Notes: generated from the letters alone by a model not told the origin. A stretch of 64,000 nucleotides of DNA from JBBECJ01 sp963763325 (GCA_963763325.1 CAVXOL010000019.1:124001-188000), one strand, 5' to 3'; counted from the first letter of the stretch, positions 1 to 9,503 are shown. Numbers and translations: made by a program.

Positions 1-1
1 G

Positions 2-910
2 TACGGCGGACGGGAGAATCTGGAAGCAATCGACTTCATGCGGCAGTTCAACACAGCCGTCTACGGCGAGTATCCCGATGTCCAGACGATCGCCGAGGAG
101 TCGACGGCCTGGCCGATGGTGTCGAGGCCCGTCTATGTTGGCGGGCTGGGCTTCGGGATGAAGTGGGACATGGGCTGGATGCACGACACGCTTCAGTATT
201 TCTCCCACGACCCGATCCACCGGCGCTACCACCACAACTACCTGACGTTCCGAATGCTCTATGCGTTCAACGAGAACTTCGTGATGCCGCTCTCGCACGA
301 CGAGGTCGTCCATCTGAAGGGGTCGCTGATCAGCAAGATGGCTGGCGACGACTGGCAGAAGTTCGCCAACCTGCGGGCCATGTACGGCTACATGTACGCG
401 CAATCGGGCAAGAAGCTGCTCTTCATGGGTGCGGAGATCGGTGGATGGTCCGAGTGGAACCACGAATCGAGTCTTGAGTGGCACCTGCTTCAGCAGGAGC
501 CACACGCAGGGTTGCAGCGCTGGCTGGTGGCGTTGAACCACCTCTATCGCCACGAACCGGCCATGCACGAGCTGGATTTCGACCCAGCCGGGTTCTCGTG
601 GCTGGACGCCAATGACTCGGAAAACTCGGTCGTCAGCCTCAGCCGCTCCGGACGGAACGATGGTGACGAAGTGATCGCTGTCTTCAACCTGACACCGGTG
701 CCGCGCCACTCGTACCGTGTTGGCGTCCCACGTGGAGGCTTCTGGGCGGAACTGCTCAACAGTGACTCGGTCGAATACGGCGGGAGCGGCATGGGCAACA
801 TGGGCGGAGTTGACTCGTTCCCAGTCGAATGGCACGGGCGGCCGTACTCGATCACGGTGACGTTGCCACCGCTCTCGGCCGTCTTCTTCAAGGCCGGGGG
901 CTGGAAGTAA
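2..910 (+). CDS. glgB: 1,4-alpha-glucan branching enzyme, C-terminal part (5' end outside window)
   Basis: GlgB makes alpha-1,6 branches in glycogen. The frame is open from base 2 and begins at YGGRENLEAIDF, just downstream of where the family nucleophile Asp lies, so the N-terminal half is outside the window. Visible motifs are IAEESTAWP, carrying the acid/base Glu, and LSHDEVVH, carrying the transition-state Asp, followed by MGAEIGGWSEWNH and the C-terminal beta-sandwich. The stop TAA shares its last base with the treZ start, so the two genes are translationally coupled and glycogen and trehalose metabolism are probably co-expressed. Family assignment is secure. Confidence 0.97.
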   Translation, partial: YGGRENLEAIDFMRQFNTAVYGEYPDVQTIAEESTAWPMVSRPVYVGGLGFGMKWDMGWMHDTLQYFSHDPIHRRYHHNYLTFRMLYAFNENFVMPLSHDEVVHLKGSLISKMAGDDWQKFANLRAMYGYMYAQSGKKLLFMGAEIGGWSEWNHESSLEWHLLQQEPHAGLQRWLVALNHLYRHEPAMHELDFDPAGFSWLDANDSENSVVSLSRSGRNDGDEVIAVFNLTPVPRHSYRVGVPRGGFWAELLNSDSVEYGGSGMGNMGGVDSFPVEWHGRPYSITVTLPPLSAVFFKAGGWK

Positions 911-2757
911 TGTCACCCGACCAACGGCTTGGCGCAATTTACGAGGGCGACGGTCAGTGTCGATTCGTCGTCTGGGCTCCGAAGGCCCAGCAACTCGATG
1001 TCCACATACACGCGCCAGACGAGCGCGTGGTCACACTCGAATCCCGGCCACGAGGCTACTTCGAGGGCGTTGCGTCCGGCGTCGAGCCGGGCAGCACCTA
1101 CACCTACCGACTGAACGGCGGCGATGAGTGGCCAGACCCGGCCTCGCGGTACCAGCCGGAAGGGCCACACGGTCCCTCTGCCGTCGTTGACCCACAAGCG
1201 TTCGACTGGACGGACGCTGCCTGGCGGGGTGTCCCGCACGACCGGCTCGTGCTGTACGAGTTGCACGTCGGGACGTTTTCGCATGAGGGGACATTCGACG
1301 GCGTCATCCCGCACCTGGAGTACCTGCGCGACCTGGGCGTGACGGCGCTGGAGATCCTGCCGGTGGCTCAGTTTCCGGGTGAGCGCAACTGGGGCTATGA
1401 CGGCGTCGCACTCTACGCACCCCAGAACACGTACGGAGGGCCGGATGGGTTCCGGCGTTTGATCGACGCTTGCCACGCGGCGGGGCTGGCCGTCTACCTG
1501 GACTGCGTCTACAACCACTTCGGGCCGGAAGGCAACTACACCGGACTCTCCGGCAACTACACGACGACCAAGTACCAGACGCCGTGGGGCGAGGCAATCA
1601 ACATGGACGGGCCCGGCAGCGCCGAAGTACGGCGGTTCTTCATCGAGAACGCGCTCCTTTGGGTTCGGGAATACCACATCGACGGATTTCGGCTCGACGC
1701 GACCGACCGGATCATCGATGAGTCGGCCACCCACTTCCTCCAGGAACTGACGACGGCGATCCATGCCGAAGGCGAGCGGCTCGGCCGGAACGTCGTCGTG
1801 ATCGCCGAGAGCGATGCCAACGATGCTCGTTACCTGGCGCCGCCGGTGCTGCACGGGCATGGCCTCGACAGCCAGTGGGGCGACGACTTCCACCACGCGC
1901 TCCACGCGCTGCTGACCGGCGAGCGGGGCGGCTACTACATGCAGTATGGGTCGGTTGGACATCTGGCAAAGGCGTTCCGGCAGAACTTCGTCTTTGACGG
2001 CGTCTACTCCGAATACCGCGAGCGAAAGCACGGCAGCTCACCGAAAATGGCGTCGGCGCGGCAGTTCGTCGTTGCCAGCCAGAACCACGACCAGGTCGGC
2101 AATCGCGCGACAGGCGAGCGGCTGGAGCATCTGGTCTCGTTCGAGTCAGCGAAGCTGGCAGCGGCGGCGTATCTTCTCTCGCCGTACATCCCGCTGATCT
2201 TCATGGGCGAGGAGTACGCCGAGACAGCGCCGTTCCAGTACTTCACCAGCCACACCGACCCGGACCTCGCGAAGGCTGTTTCGGAGGGACGCCGCAATGA
2301 GTTCAATCGCTTCAACTGGGCTGGCGATGTCCCCGACCCGCAGGACAAGGCGACGTTCCAGCGCTCGAAGCTCGACCACGGCCTGCGGGAGAGTGGCAAG
2401 CACAAGGCGATCAACGACCTCTATCGCGAGTTGCTACGTCTACGGCGAGAGCTGCCGGCGCTGGCGCATCTGTCGAAGGACGACCAGGAGGTCATCGCCT
2501 ACGAGGTCGAGCAAGTCCTGCATGTCAGGCGCTGGCACGCAGGGCATGAGGTCGTGCTGGTGCTGAACTTCGCGGAATCAGCGGTAGAGATCGCGTTGCC
2601 GGTCCCGGCCGGTGTCTGGACGCGGGTGATCGATACGGCGGATGTGCGCTGGGGTGGCTCCGGCGGGGAGACGCCTGACTCGGTCGAATCGGACGGTCGT
2701 GCTACCGTGAGGATGGCGGGACGGTCGGCGGTGATGTTGGAACGCATCGGAACGTAA
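910..2757 (+). CDS. treZ: malto-oligosyltrehalose trehalohydrolase
   Basis: TreZ releases trehalose from the maltooligosyl-trehalose made by TreY, working in the cytoplasm. The 615-residue length is normal. An N-terminal CBM48-like domain (about 8-95) precedes a GH13 barrel with DGFRLD (nucleophile D263), VIAESD (acid/base E300) and NHDQVGNR (D394). I chose ATG 910 because it overlaps the glgB stop (TAATG) and gives the usual N-terminus; the open frame continues further up inside glgB but is not needed. Its neighbours glgB and treY complete the glycogen-to-trehalose module, though no debranching enzyme is visible here. Confidence 0.97.
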   Translation: MSPDQRLGAIYEGDGQCRFVVWAPKAQQLDVHIHAPDERVVTLESRPRGYFEGVASGVEPGSTYTYRLNGGDEWPDPASRYQPEGPHGPSAVVDPQAFDWTDAAWRGVPHDRLVLYELHVGTFSHEGTFDGVIPHLEYLRDLGVTALEILPVAQFPGERNWGYDGVALYAPQNTYGGPDGFRRLIDACHAAGLAVYLDCVYNHFGPEGNYTGLSGNYTTTKYQTPWGEAINMDGPGSAEVRRFFIENALLWVREYHIDGFRLDATDRIIDESATHFLQELTTAIHAEGERLGRNVVVIAESDANDARYLAPPVLHGHGLDSQWGDDFHHALHALLTGERGGYYMQYGSVGHLAKAFRQNFVFDGVYSEYRERKHGSSPKMASARQFVVASQNHDQVGNRATGERLEHLVSFESAKLAAAAYLLSPYIPLIFMGEEYAETAPFQYFTSHTDPDLAKAVSEGRRNEFNRFNWAGDVPDPQDKATFQRSKLDHGLRESGKHKAINDLYRELLRLRRELPALAHLSKDDQEVIAYEVEQVLHVRRWHAGHEVVLVLNFAESAVEIALPVPAGVWTRVIDTADVRWGGSGGETPDSVESDGRATVRMAGRSAVMLERIGT

Positions 2758-2776
2758 GCGAGGAACGACAGATTCA

Positions 2777-2947
2777 ACCTTCCGGTAGGGGCCGTGTCCT
2801 GTACCGGCCCGCGCCGTGAGGCGCCCGCGTCGAGAGAGGCATGCTTCCCCGTGGGCGCAGGCGTTAGGGATCCTCTTGTAGCACGCACCAGCCAAGCGGG
2901 CGCCTCACGGCGCGGGCCGGTACAGGACACGGCCCCTACCGGAAGGT
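2777..2947. repeat. 171-bp inverted-repeat hairpin element (copy A)
   Basis: The arms 2777-2828 and 2896-2947 are 52 bp and perfectly complementary by my reading, around a 67-bp loop. The outer ends carry GTAGGGGCC and its complement. The loop contains a GGGCGCAGGCGTTAGGG core that recurs in the element at 21984. It lies between treZ and treY and encodes no protein. It resembles a non-autonomous, MITE-like or REP-like element; no transposase is in the window. Confidence 0.9.
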
Positions 2948-2991
2948 CGGTCATTCGCCTATAAGGCGACGAATTTCGGCTAAGGAACACC

Positions 2992-5841
2992 ATGACGCCC
3001 GTGTCCACCTACCGTATCCAATTCAACAAGGACTTCCCGTTCGCCAACGGGGAGGAGGTCATCCCGTACCTGCACCGCCTGGGAATCACGACACTATATG
3101 CGTCGCCGTTGTTCAAGGCGCGGTCGGGAAGCGCGCACGGGTATGACGTGACCGACCCAGGGCAGATGAACCCGGAGCTTGGTGGTGAAGAAGGGTTCGA
3201 GGCCTTTTCGGAAGCGTTGCGGCAGCACGAAATGACGTTGCTGCTCGACATTGTGCCGAACCATATGGCGGCCAGTCCGGAGAACGTCTGGTGGCTACAT
3301 GTGCTGGAGAACGGGCCGAGTTCGGAATACTCCAACTACTTCGACATCGTCTGGCAGACGAGCACCAGTGGGGAACCGCTGGAGAGCAAAGTCGTCCTGC
3401 CGGTCCTCGGCAGCCACTACGGAACGATTCTCGAGAGTCAGGAACTGCAGGTCGTTCGCGACGGCGGCGAGTTCTATGTCGCCTACTGGGACAACCGGCT
3501 GCCGCTCGACCCGAAGACCTACCGAGTCGTCCTCGAGCAGCGCTACGGCATCCTGCGCGACCGGCTGAGTCAATACCCGACGGCATACCGGGAGTACGAG
3601 GCGCTGATCGAGTTGACCGAGGAAATGCCCGACCGGTTGACGGTCGATCCCGAACTCGTTGATCGACGGCGGACCGGGACGACGCGGCTGAAGGCCGAGA
3701 TCGAACGGCTCTGTGAGACGTACCCAGAGATCAACGAGTTCATCGACGAGAACCTGCGGCTGATCAACGGCACCGAGGGCGACCCACAGTCGTTCGATAC
3801 CCTCGACCATCTGATCTCGGCGCAGGCATTCCGGCTAGCGTTCTGGCGCGTCGCCAACGCCGAGATCAACTACCGAAGGTTCTTCGACATCGCGGACCTC
3901 GTCTCGATGCGGATCGAGGACGAGGAGGTCTTTCGCGCCCGCCACGAACGGTTGATCGGGTTGATTGGCAGCGGCCGGCTGCACGGGTTGCGGATCGACC
4001 ATATTGACGGCCTGCACGACCCGCAGGGCTATCTGGAGCGGTTGCAGGCGTTCCTGGCGCCCGCCCGCGACGAACTGGCAACTGGCGAGCAAGAGACGTA
4101 CATCCTGGTCGAGAAGATCCTGGCCGAGCACGAGCACCTTCGCGAGGAATGGCAGACGGCCGGAACAACTGGATATGACTTCCTCAACCTCGTCAATGGG
4201 TTGTTCATCGACAGCACCGCGACCGACCGGCTGACGGACATCTATCAGCGCATATCAGGCGTCACGCAGCCGTTCGAAGAGATCGCGTACCAGCAGAAGC
4301 GACGGGTAATGGCGGACCTGTTCTCCGGCGATGTTCGGGCGCTGGTAGGCTGGCTCGACCGGCTCTCGGCCTACGACCGGCACGGCCGGGACCTGACGCA
4401 GCGCGAGCTTGGTCAGGCGCTCTCGGAGTTGACAGCGCGATTCCCGGTCTACCGTACCTACACGCGGGATCTGGAGGTAGCCGAGCAGGATGTCGCCTGG
4501 GTCGAGCAGGCGATTGAGCCGGCGATTGAGGCGCGGCCCGATCTACGACGGGCATTCAACTTCGTGCGACGGGTACTGACGCTGAACTTCCCATCATCGC
4601 TACCGGAGGAGCAGAAGCCGGAGTGGCTGGCGTTCGTGATGCGCTGGCAGCAGTTCGCCGGGCCGATCATGGCCAAGGGCCACGAGGACACGGCACTCTA
4701 CATCTACCACCGGCTGGCCTCGGTCAATGATGTCGGCGGCGAGCCGGAACGGATTGGGGTCCCGGTCGAGGAGTTCCATGACCGGAATACGCTGCAAGCC
4801 GGTGACTGGCCGCACGCGATGAACGCGACTTCTACCCACGACACCAAGCGCAGCGAAGATGTCCGCGCGCGAATAAACGTCATCTCGGAATTGGCTGATG
4901 ACTGGGGTGCACGGGTGTGGCGCTGGCAGGGGATGAACTCGGGGAAGAAGCGCGAGGTGGACGGGATCGCGTTCCCTGAAGGCAACACCGAGTACCTGAT
5001 CTACCAGACGCTGGTCGGCGCGTGGCCGCTTGAGGATGAACACGTCCCTGAGTTCCGCGAGCGACTGAAGGCCTACCTGATGAAGGCCACCCGCGAGGCG
5101 AAGACGCACACGAGCTGGATCAATCCAAACAATGACTACGAAGAGGCTGTCAATGCCTTCGTCGACGCGATCCTGACCGACGGCGACAACCCGTTCCTGA
5201 CCGACTTCCGCGAGTTCGAGCAGACGACGCGCTGGTTTGGTGCGCTCAACTCGCTGTCGCAGGCGCTGCTGAAGATCACCTCGCCTGGCGTACCGGACAT
5301 CTACCAGGGCAACGAGCTCTGGGACTTCTCGCTGGTTGATCCCGACAACCGGCGGCCGATCGACTACGGACTGCGGAGCAAGTTGCTCGACCAGTTGCAA
5401 TCGTCGCCCCCCGATCCGGCTGACCTGTTGACGAACTGGACCGATGGGCGCGTCAAGCTCTGGCTGACCCATGCGGCCCTCGCGTTCCGATGCGACCATG
5501 CCGGACTGTTCCTCGCCGGAGAATACCTGCCGCTTGTGGTCAGCGGACAGCGCGCCGATCACGTTGTCGCGTTCGCGCGGCGTCACGATGACGCCTGGGC
5601 CATCATCGTTGCGCCACGTCTGTATGCGACGCTGGCCGCCGCCAACGGGCTGGGGCCAGGTGATGCGCCTGTCGGTGACGTCTGGGGCGACACGGTCGTG
5701 ACGCTGCCGGAAGACGCCCCGGATGAATGGGAACGGGTTGTCGGGGCAGGTTGCGTGGCGGCGTCTGGCGGAACGCTACGTATCGCTCAGGTGCTGGAAA
5801 ACACGCCAGTGATGATCCTGGTCGCGTCCCGATCGCGATAA
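2992..5841 (+). CDS. treY: malto-oligosyltrehalose synthase
   Basis: TreY isomerises the reducing-end alpha-1,4 bond of maltodextrins to alpha,alpha-1,1, giving the substrate for TreZ. The protein has 949 residues, at the long end for the family. The N-terminus STYRIQFNKDFPF and YASPLFKARSGSAHGYDV are TreY signatures. Catalytic residues are seen in GLRIDHIDGL (D336), ILVEKILAEHE (E374) and STHDTKRSEDVRAR (D617). ATG 2992 follows an AAGGA Shine-Dalgarno. Although it belongs with treZ, hairpin element A separates the two genes and may attenuate or stabilise the shared transcript. A hairpin at 5865 closes the unit. Confidence 0.97.
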   Translation: MTPVSTYRIQFNKDFPFANGEEVIPYLHRLGITTLYASPLFKARSGSAHGYDVTDPGQMNPELGGEEGFEAFSEALRQHEMTLLLDIVPNHMAASPENVWWLHVLENGPSSEYSNYFDIVWQTSTSGEPLESKVVLPVLGSHYGTILESQELQVVRDGGEFYVAYWDNRLPLDPKTYRVVLEQRYGILRDRLSQYPTAYREYEALIELTEEMPDRLTVDPELVDRRRTGTTRLKAEIERLCETYPEINEFIDENLRLINGTEGDPQSFDTLDHLISAQAFRLAFWRVANAEINYRRFFDIADLVSMRIEDEEVFRARHERLIGLIGSGRLHGLRIDHIDGLHDPQGYLERLQAFLAPARDELATGEQETYILVEKILAEHEHLREEWQTAGTTGYDFLNLVNGLFIDSTATDRLTDIYQRISGVTQPFEEIAYQQKRRVMADLFSGDVRALVGWLDRLSAYDRHGRDLTQRELGQALSELTARFPVYRTYTRDLEVAEQDVAWVEQAIEPAIEARPDLRRAFNFVRRVLTLNFPSSLPEEQKPEWLAFVMRWQQFAGPIMAKGHEDTALYIYHRLASVNDVGGEPERIGVPVEEFHDRNTLQAGDWPHAMNATSTHDTKRSEDVRARINVISELADDWGARVWRWQGMNSGKKREVDGIAFPEGNTEYLIYQTLVGAWPLEDEHVPEFRERLKAYLMKATREAKTHTSWINPNNDYEEAVNAFVDAILTDGDNPFLTDFREFEQTTRWFGALNSLSQALLKITSPGVPDIYQGNELWDFSLVDPDNRRPIDYGLRSKLLDQLQSSPPDPADLLTNWTDGRVKLWLTHAALAFRCDHAGLFLAGEYLPLVVSGQRADHVVAFARRHDDAWAIIVAPRLYATLAAANGLGPGDAPVGDVWGDTVVTLPEDAPDEWERVVGAGCVAASGGTLRIAQVLENTPVMILVASRSR

Positions 5842-5864
5842 TGGTAACCACTCCAGAGTATGAA

Positions 5865-5902
5865 GAAGCGCTTCCTCTCTCCGGTGGGAGGGGAAGCGCT
5901 TC
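5865..5902. terminator. bidirectional terminator-like hairpin between treY and the inositol synthase gene
   Basis: The arms GAAGCGCTTCC (5865-5875) and GGAAGCGCTTC (5892-5902) are perfect complements, and the CTCTCC/GGAGG inside can extend the stem. It lies between two convergent stop codons (5841 and 5926). There is no clear T-run on either side, so intrinsic termination is inferred from position. Confidence 0.6.
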
Positions 5903-5925
5903 GGGCGGATCAAGACCGTAACGGC

Positions 5926-7443
5926 CTAATTCTCCTGGTAGTACTCCTGGCCGAGGTGGGTGATCTGCTCTTCGCCCATCATCCAGCGCAGGGTGTTCTT
6001 GAGCTTCGTCTGCTGGATAAAGAGGTCGTGCTCCGGGTACACGTCAGCAGCGTGCTGGGGGCTCTTGAAGTACAGGGACAACCACTCCTGGATGCCCTTC
6101 AGGCCGGCTCGATTGGCGAGGTCGAGGAACAGCGCGAGGTCGAGAACGAGCGGTGCGGCGAGAATCGAATCGCGGCAGAGGAAGTCGATCTTCAGCTGCA
6201 TCGGGTAGTCGAGCCACCCGAAGAGGTCGATGTTGTCCCATCCCTCTTTGTTGTCGCCGCGCGGCGGGTAGTAGTTGATCCGCACCTTGTGATAGACGTC
6301 GCCATACAGTTCGGGGTAAAGCTCGGGCTGGAGGATGTACTCCAGGACGCCGAGTTTCGACTCCTCCTTGGTCTTGAAGCTCTCCGGGTCGTCGAGCACC
6401 TCGCCGTCGCGATTGCCGAGGATGTTCGTCGAGTACCAGCCGTTGAGGCCCAGCATCCTCGCCTTCAGCATCGGCGCAAGCACCGTCTTGATCAGCGTCT
6501 GGCCGGTCTTGAAGTCCTTGCCGCAGATCGGAACGCCCTTCTCGATCGCGAGCTCCAGCAGCGCCGGGATGTCAGCAGTCAGGTTCGGGGCACCGTTGGC
6601 GAACGGAATCCCTTCCATCAGGGCTGCATACGCGTACAGCATCGAGGGGGCGATCGTTTCGTCGTTGTCGCTGAGCGCCGCCTCGAAGCTTTCGAGGTCG
6701 CGGTGGTCTGGACCTTCCTCGATGAAGATCTCGGTCGAGGCGCACCAGATCATGACCAGGCGGTCGCAGTTGTTTGCCGACTTGAAGTTGCGAATGTCTT
6801 CTCGAATCTGCTCGGTCATCGCCAACTTCGGGCCAGCCTTGACGTTGGGGCCGTTGAGGCGCTTGACGTAGTACTGGTCGAAGACGGCCGGCATTGGCGT
6901 GATCGATTTCAGGAAGTCGGCAATCGGCTCGATGTGTTCGTGACGGTCGAGAACGCCGCACCTCACCGCTGCTTCGTAGGCGTTGTCGGGGAATGGGTCC
7001 CAGGCGCCGAAGACGATATCGTCGAGGTTTGCCAGCGGGACGAAATCGCGGATGAGGGGCGATCGGTCTTCCGTCCGTTTGCCGAGGCGGATCGTGCCCA
7101 TCTGGGTCAGCGAGCCGACGGGCCGGCCACTGCCGCGTCGGGCGTGCTCGACGCCGGCGATGAACGTCGAGGCGACGGCGCCGAGGCCGACGAGCAGGAT
7201 GCCGAGGCGCCCCTCAGCCGGCTGGATCGGGTCGGGTCCGAGTTCGACGAAGTCTTTTGCTTCCAAGATCATGCCTCTCTGACGGGCCAGCGACATGAGT
7301 GGCACTTGCCATTGCGCAGGCACCCGCCCTGTCTTCGCCCAGTGTTCGATCGTGCTCTGCCGCTTACCGAGCAGAGCGGCAAGTGCGCTCTGGCCACCGA
7401 AACGCTTGATGATCCGCCTGGCGGCGTTCGCTCCTTCTTCCAT
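5926..7443 (-). CDS. ino1: myo-inositol-3-phosphate synthase with N-terminal helix-turn-helix domain
   Basis: The main domain converts glucose 6-phosphate to inositol 3-phosphate (NAD-dependent), the first step to inositol lipids or solutes. The Rossmann motif GLGAVAS is near residues 86-92, with NGWYSTNILGNRDGEVLDD and CRDSILAAPLVLDLALF typical of INO1. Residues about 7-66 are not part of the enzyme family: IIKRFGGQSALAALLGKRQS followed by TIEHWAKTGRVP reads as a Cro/YdaS-like helix-turn-helix. ATG 7443 is chosen because a TAGAAT -10 box ends 7 bases upstream, implying a leaderless mRNA; ATG 7452 overlaps that box. About 505 residues. A palindrome in the promoter suggests autoregulation, which is an inference. 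Confidence 0.9.
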   Translation of the reverse strand: MEEGANAARRIIKRFGGQSALAALLGKRQSTIEHWAKTGRVPAQWQVPLMSLARQRGMILEAKDFVELGPDPIQPAEGRLGILLVGLGAVASTFIAGVEHARRGSGRPVGSLTQMGTIRLGKRTEDRSPLIRDFVPLANLDDIVFGAWDPFPDNAYEAAVRCGVLDRHEHIEPIADFLKSITPMPAVFDQYYVKRLNGPNVKAGPKLAMTEQIREDIRNFKSANNCDRLVMIWCASTEIFIEEGPDHRDLESFEAALSDNDETIAPSMLYAYAALMEGIPFANGAPNLTADIPALLELAIEKGVPICGKDFKTGQTLIKTVLAPMLKARMLGLNGWYSTNILGNRDGEVLDDPESFKTKEESKLGVLEYILQPELYPELYGDVYHKVRINYYPPRGDNKEGWDNIDLFGWLDYPMQLKIDFLCRDSILAAPLVLDLALFLDLANRAGLKGIQEWLSLYFKSPQHAADVYPEHDLFIQQTKLKNTLRWMMGEEQITHLGQEYYQEN

Positions 7444-7450
7444 GGTAAGC

Positions 7451-7479
7451 ATTCTAACGAATTTTTCGTTACGCCGCAA
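7451..7479 (-). promoter_or_regulatory. ino1 promoter with embedded operator-like palindrome
   Basis: Read on the minus strand: -35 TTGCGG (7479-7474), a 17-base spacer, and -10 TAGAAT (7456-7451), with a predicted start of transcription within a base or two of ATG 7443. Inside the spacer and touching the -10 box is TAACGAA-TTT-TTCGTTA (7455-7471), a perfect 17-bp palindrome. That is a classic repressor position. The obvious candidate binder is the helix-turn-helix domain of the protein encoded immediately downstream. Confidence 0.6.
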
Positions 7480-7861
7480 GTGGCGGCAGAAGGGGTCTGT
7501 GGGACCCGGACACTGTGTGCAGGTATCAATGGGTTCAGCGAGACTGCGTCTATCGGTCCAACCAGCCTGGTTACTCCGTCTTACCACGAGGCCGTCGCAT
7601 CGAGATTCGCTGAGGTTGACACGTCTGGAGTTCCAACCCGCTCACGTCAACTGGCTCACACATTGAGCCTGATCCACTTGAGCCAGTTGCATTCATTGCC
7701 CACGCCAACCTGCTCACTGTAACAGCGTGAGCACCTTGAGCACCTTGAGCCGGTGGCACGTCTTTCGACTCTCGAACCGTCCGAGTGATGGGACACACCG
7801 AAACAACCGGCCAGAACGGCCTCATGTTGGCGCAACGCCGTCCGTAGAGGCGATCGCTGGG
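7480..7861. other. non-coding interval upstream of ino1
   Basis: About 380 bp without a convincing gene. It holds a direct repeat TGAGCACCT-TGAGCACCT near 7727 and several scattered CTCA/TGAG motifs, but no clear promoter, RNA or ORF. Open frames crossing it are antisense extensions of neighbouring genes. Confidence 0.5.
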
Positions 7862-8158
7862 TTAGCCACCCACCATCTCGTGATAGATGACATCGCCTGC
7901 GCGGGTTTCCGGCTTACCGGCGGCGACCTGATGGATGTTGCTCCGCGAACGATCGCTGACCGCTTCGATAGCGCTGTGGAGTTGGGCAGAGGTCTCGAAC
8001 AGGGTGATCGCGACCACTTCTCGGTCACTGGTGCGGACGACGGTGTAGGCATGGAAGCCGGGCTGCGTACGCAGCCGTTCGGCGACATCGCGGGCGATGC
8101 TGTCGCTGGATGACTCGCCGGCTTCGTTCATCTTCCAGATGTTGATGTGTGCGTGCAT
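7862..8158 (-). CDS. antibiotic-biosynthesis-monooxygenase-like (dimeric alpha/beta barrel) protein
   Basis: A 98-residue protein beginning MHAHINIWKMNEAG, with AERLRTQPGFHAYTVVRTSD and a beta strand VVAITLFETSAQLHSA. The pattern fits small ABM/ferredoxin-like barrel proteins that often monitor or modify small organics, but the substrate cannot be guessed. ATG 8158 has AAGGGA about 9 bases upstream and gives a compact single domain; the longer open frame above it has unlike composition. It is divergent from the AI-2E permease gene. Fold assignment is moderate, function unknown. Confidence 0.7.
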   Translation of the reverse strand: MHAHINIWKMNEAGESSSDSIARDVAERLRTQPGFHAYTVVRTSDREVVAITLFETSAQLHSAIEAVSDRSRSNIHQVAAGKPETRAGDVIYHEMVGG

Positions 8159-8339
8159 TCTGCTGGATCCCTTCATGAGTAACGGCAATCGTGATTCCCA
8201 CGGAGCGCGGACCGATGGTGTGTTGCAGGACGCCTGCCAGCGGATCTGCGCGCCCGAGGTCTGGCACGGGGATTGCATCTGCGTTACGGCACGAATGCAT
8301 CGTGATTCCTGCCAGTTGCAGCACGCGGATGGATCGAGA

Positions 8340-9503
8340 TTGAACGCATCGCTGACTCCCACGCGCGTCATGGTTTACACGGCGGCCGTCCTGTTCGTCG
8401 TCGGGCTGGCCTGGCTGCTGTTGCAGATTAAGTCGGTCATCATCATCCTGATCCTTGGGATCATCCTGGCGGCGGCAATTGAGCCGTTTGTCCAACGCCT
8501 GCGACGCGTCGGGTTTTCACGCGGACAGGCGGTCCTGACGGTCTATCTGGGCCTCTTCCTGGCGTTCGGCGCACTCGGCTACCTGGTGATCCCGCCACTT
8601 ATCCGGCAGGGGATGGAACTGAACAACGATGTCCCGAGCATTCTCCAGAATCTGGAGGAACAGGCACGAGCCAGCGAGAGCGACTTCATTCGGACAACCG
8701 GGGTACGTTTCATCAATCGTGCCGAAGTGGCCTACCAGGACTACACCTCGGAGCCGCCGGTTGAGGAATCGACTGCGATTGCCTTCGTTACGTCGTTCGT
8801 CGGTGGGGTCTTTACTGTCTTCTCGGTTCTGATCGTCGCGTTCTACTGGATGACTGAGAAGGCGATCATCAAGCGCTTGATGCTTGGCCTGGTGCCAATC
8901 GACAAGCGCGACGAAGCGCATGCGATCTGGGACGAAATCGAGGACAAGCTCGGTGGCTGGACGCGTGGACAGGCGATCCTCTGCCTGTCGATCGGGTTCG
9001 CGTCGGGGATTGCGTACTACTTCCTGGGGCTCCAGTTCTGGCTGGCGCTGGCGATCTTCGCCGGGATCACGGAGTTGATCCCGTTCATCGGACCGTTCCT
9101 GGGTGGCTCGGCGGCATTCATCATCGCATTGACCGACTCGTGGCAAAAAGCGCTGGCGGTCGTCGTGATCGTCTTCCTGATCCAGCAACTCGAAGGCGCT
9201 GTCCTGGTCCCGCGAGTCATGAAAAACGCGGTCGGGTTGTCGCCGCTGGCGGTCGTCCTGGCCGTCATCATCGGTGGAGCATTGATGGGCATTCTCGGCG
9301 CGGTGATCGCGATTCCCGTCGCGGCGGCGGTTCAGGTCCTCGTGTCGCACCTGATTGCTCAGCGTGTTGGTGATTTCGATGTCGTCGGCCCCGGCTTGGC
9401 GCACGCAGCAGGTGGTTCGAGTTCGAACGAGCCATCGTCACACTTCGGCGGCCGGCGTAAACGGCCAGACAGGTTTGGTTTCAAGGGTCGGAGCGACATC
9501 TAG
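8340..9503 (+). CDS. AI-2E family (PerM-type) transporter
   Basis: A polytopic membrane protein of about 387 residues with the family layout: two N-terminal helices (VYTAAVLFVVGLAWLLLQ and IIILILGIILAAAIEPFVQR), a third pair, a soluble middle region, then four or five helices including ITELIPFIGPFLGG, the most diagnostic motif. A TTG start at 8340 with GGATGGA upstream gives the common N-terminus; ATG 8370 would begin right at helix 1. Members export autoinducer-2 or other small solutes, so substrate is open. The C-terminal 40 residues are polar and variable. Confidence 0.85.
   Translation: MNASLTPTRVMVYTAAVLFVVGLAWLLLQIKSVIIILILGIILAAAIEPFVQRLRRVGFSRGQAVLTVYLGLFLAFGALGYLVIPPLIRQGMELNNDVPSILQNLEEQARASESDFIRTTGVRFINRAEVAYQDYTSEPPVEESTAIAFVTSFVGGVFTVFSVLIVAFYWMTEKAIIKRLMLGLVPIDKRDEAHAIWDEIEDKLGGWTRGQAILCLSIGFASGIAYYFLGLQFWLALAIFAGITELIPFIGPFLGGSAAFIIALTDSWQKALAVVVIVFLIQQLEGAVLVPRVMKNAVGLSPLAVVLAVIIGGALMGILGAVIAIPVAAAVQVLVSHLIAQRVGDFDVVGPGLAHAAGGSSSNEPSSHFGGRRKRPDRFGFKGRSDI

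Noticed and set aside
2777..2947. Hairpin element A as a transcription terminator only
   Set aside because: Its 52-bp arms and 67-bp loop, and related copies elsewhere, are far beyond a terminator; it is better described as a repeat element, though it could also affect transcription.
5860..7722. A 620-codon plus-strand open frame opposite the inositol synthase
   Set aside because: It is antisense to a gene with clear family motifs, has no recognisable domain, and its composition (long runs of charged and Val/Leu residues) is that of a complement frame in GC-rich DNA.
8517..9404. A 295-codon minus-strand frame opposite the AI-2E permease
   Set aside because: Highly charged Asp/Arg/Gln composition typical of a complement of a membrane-protein gene; no motif.
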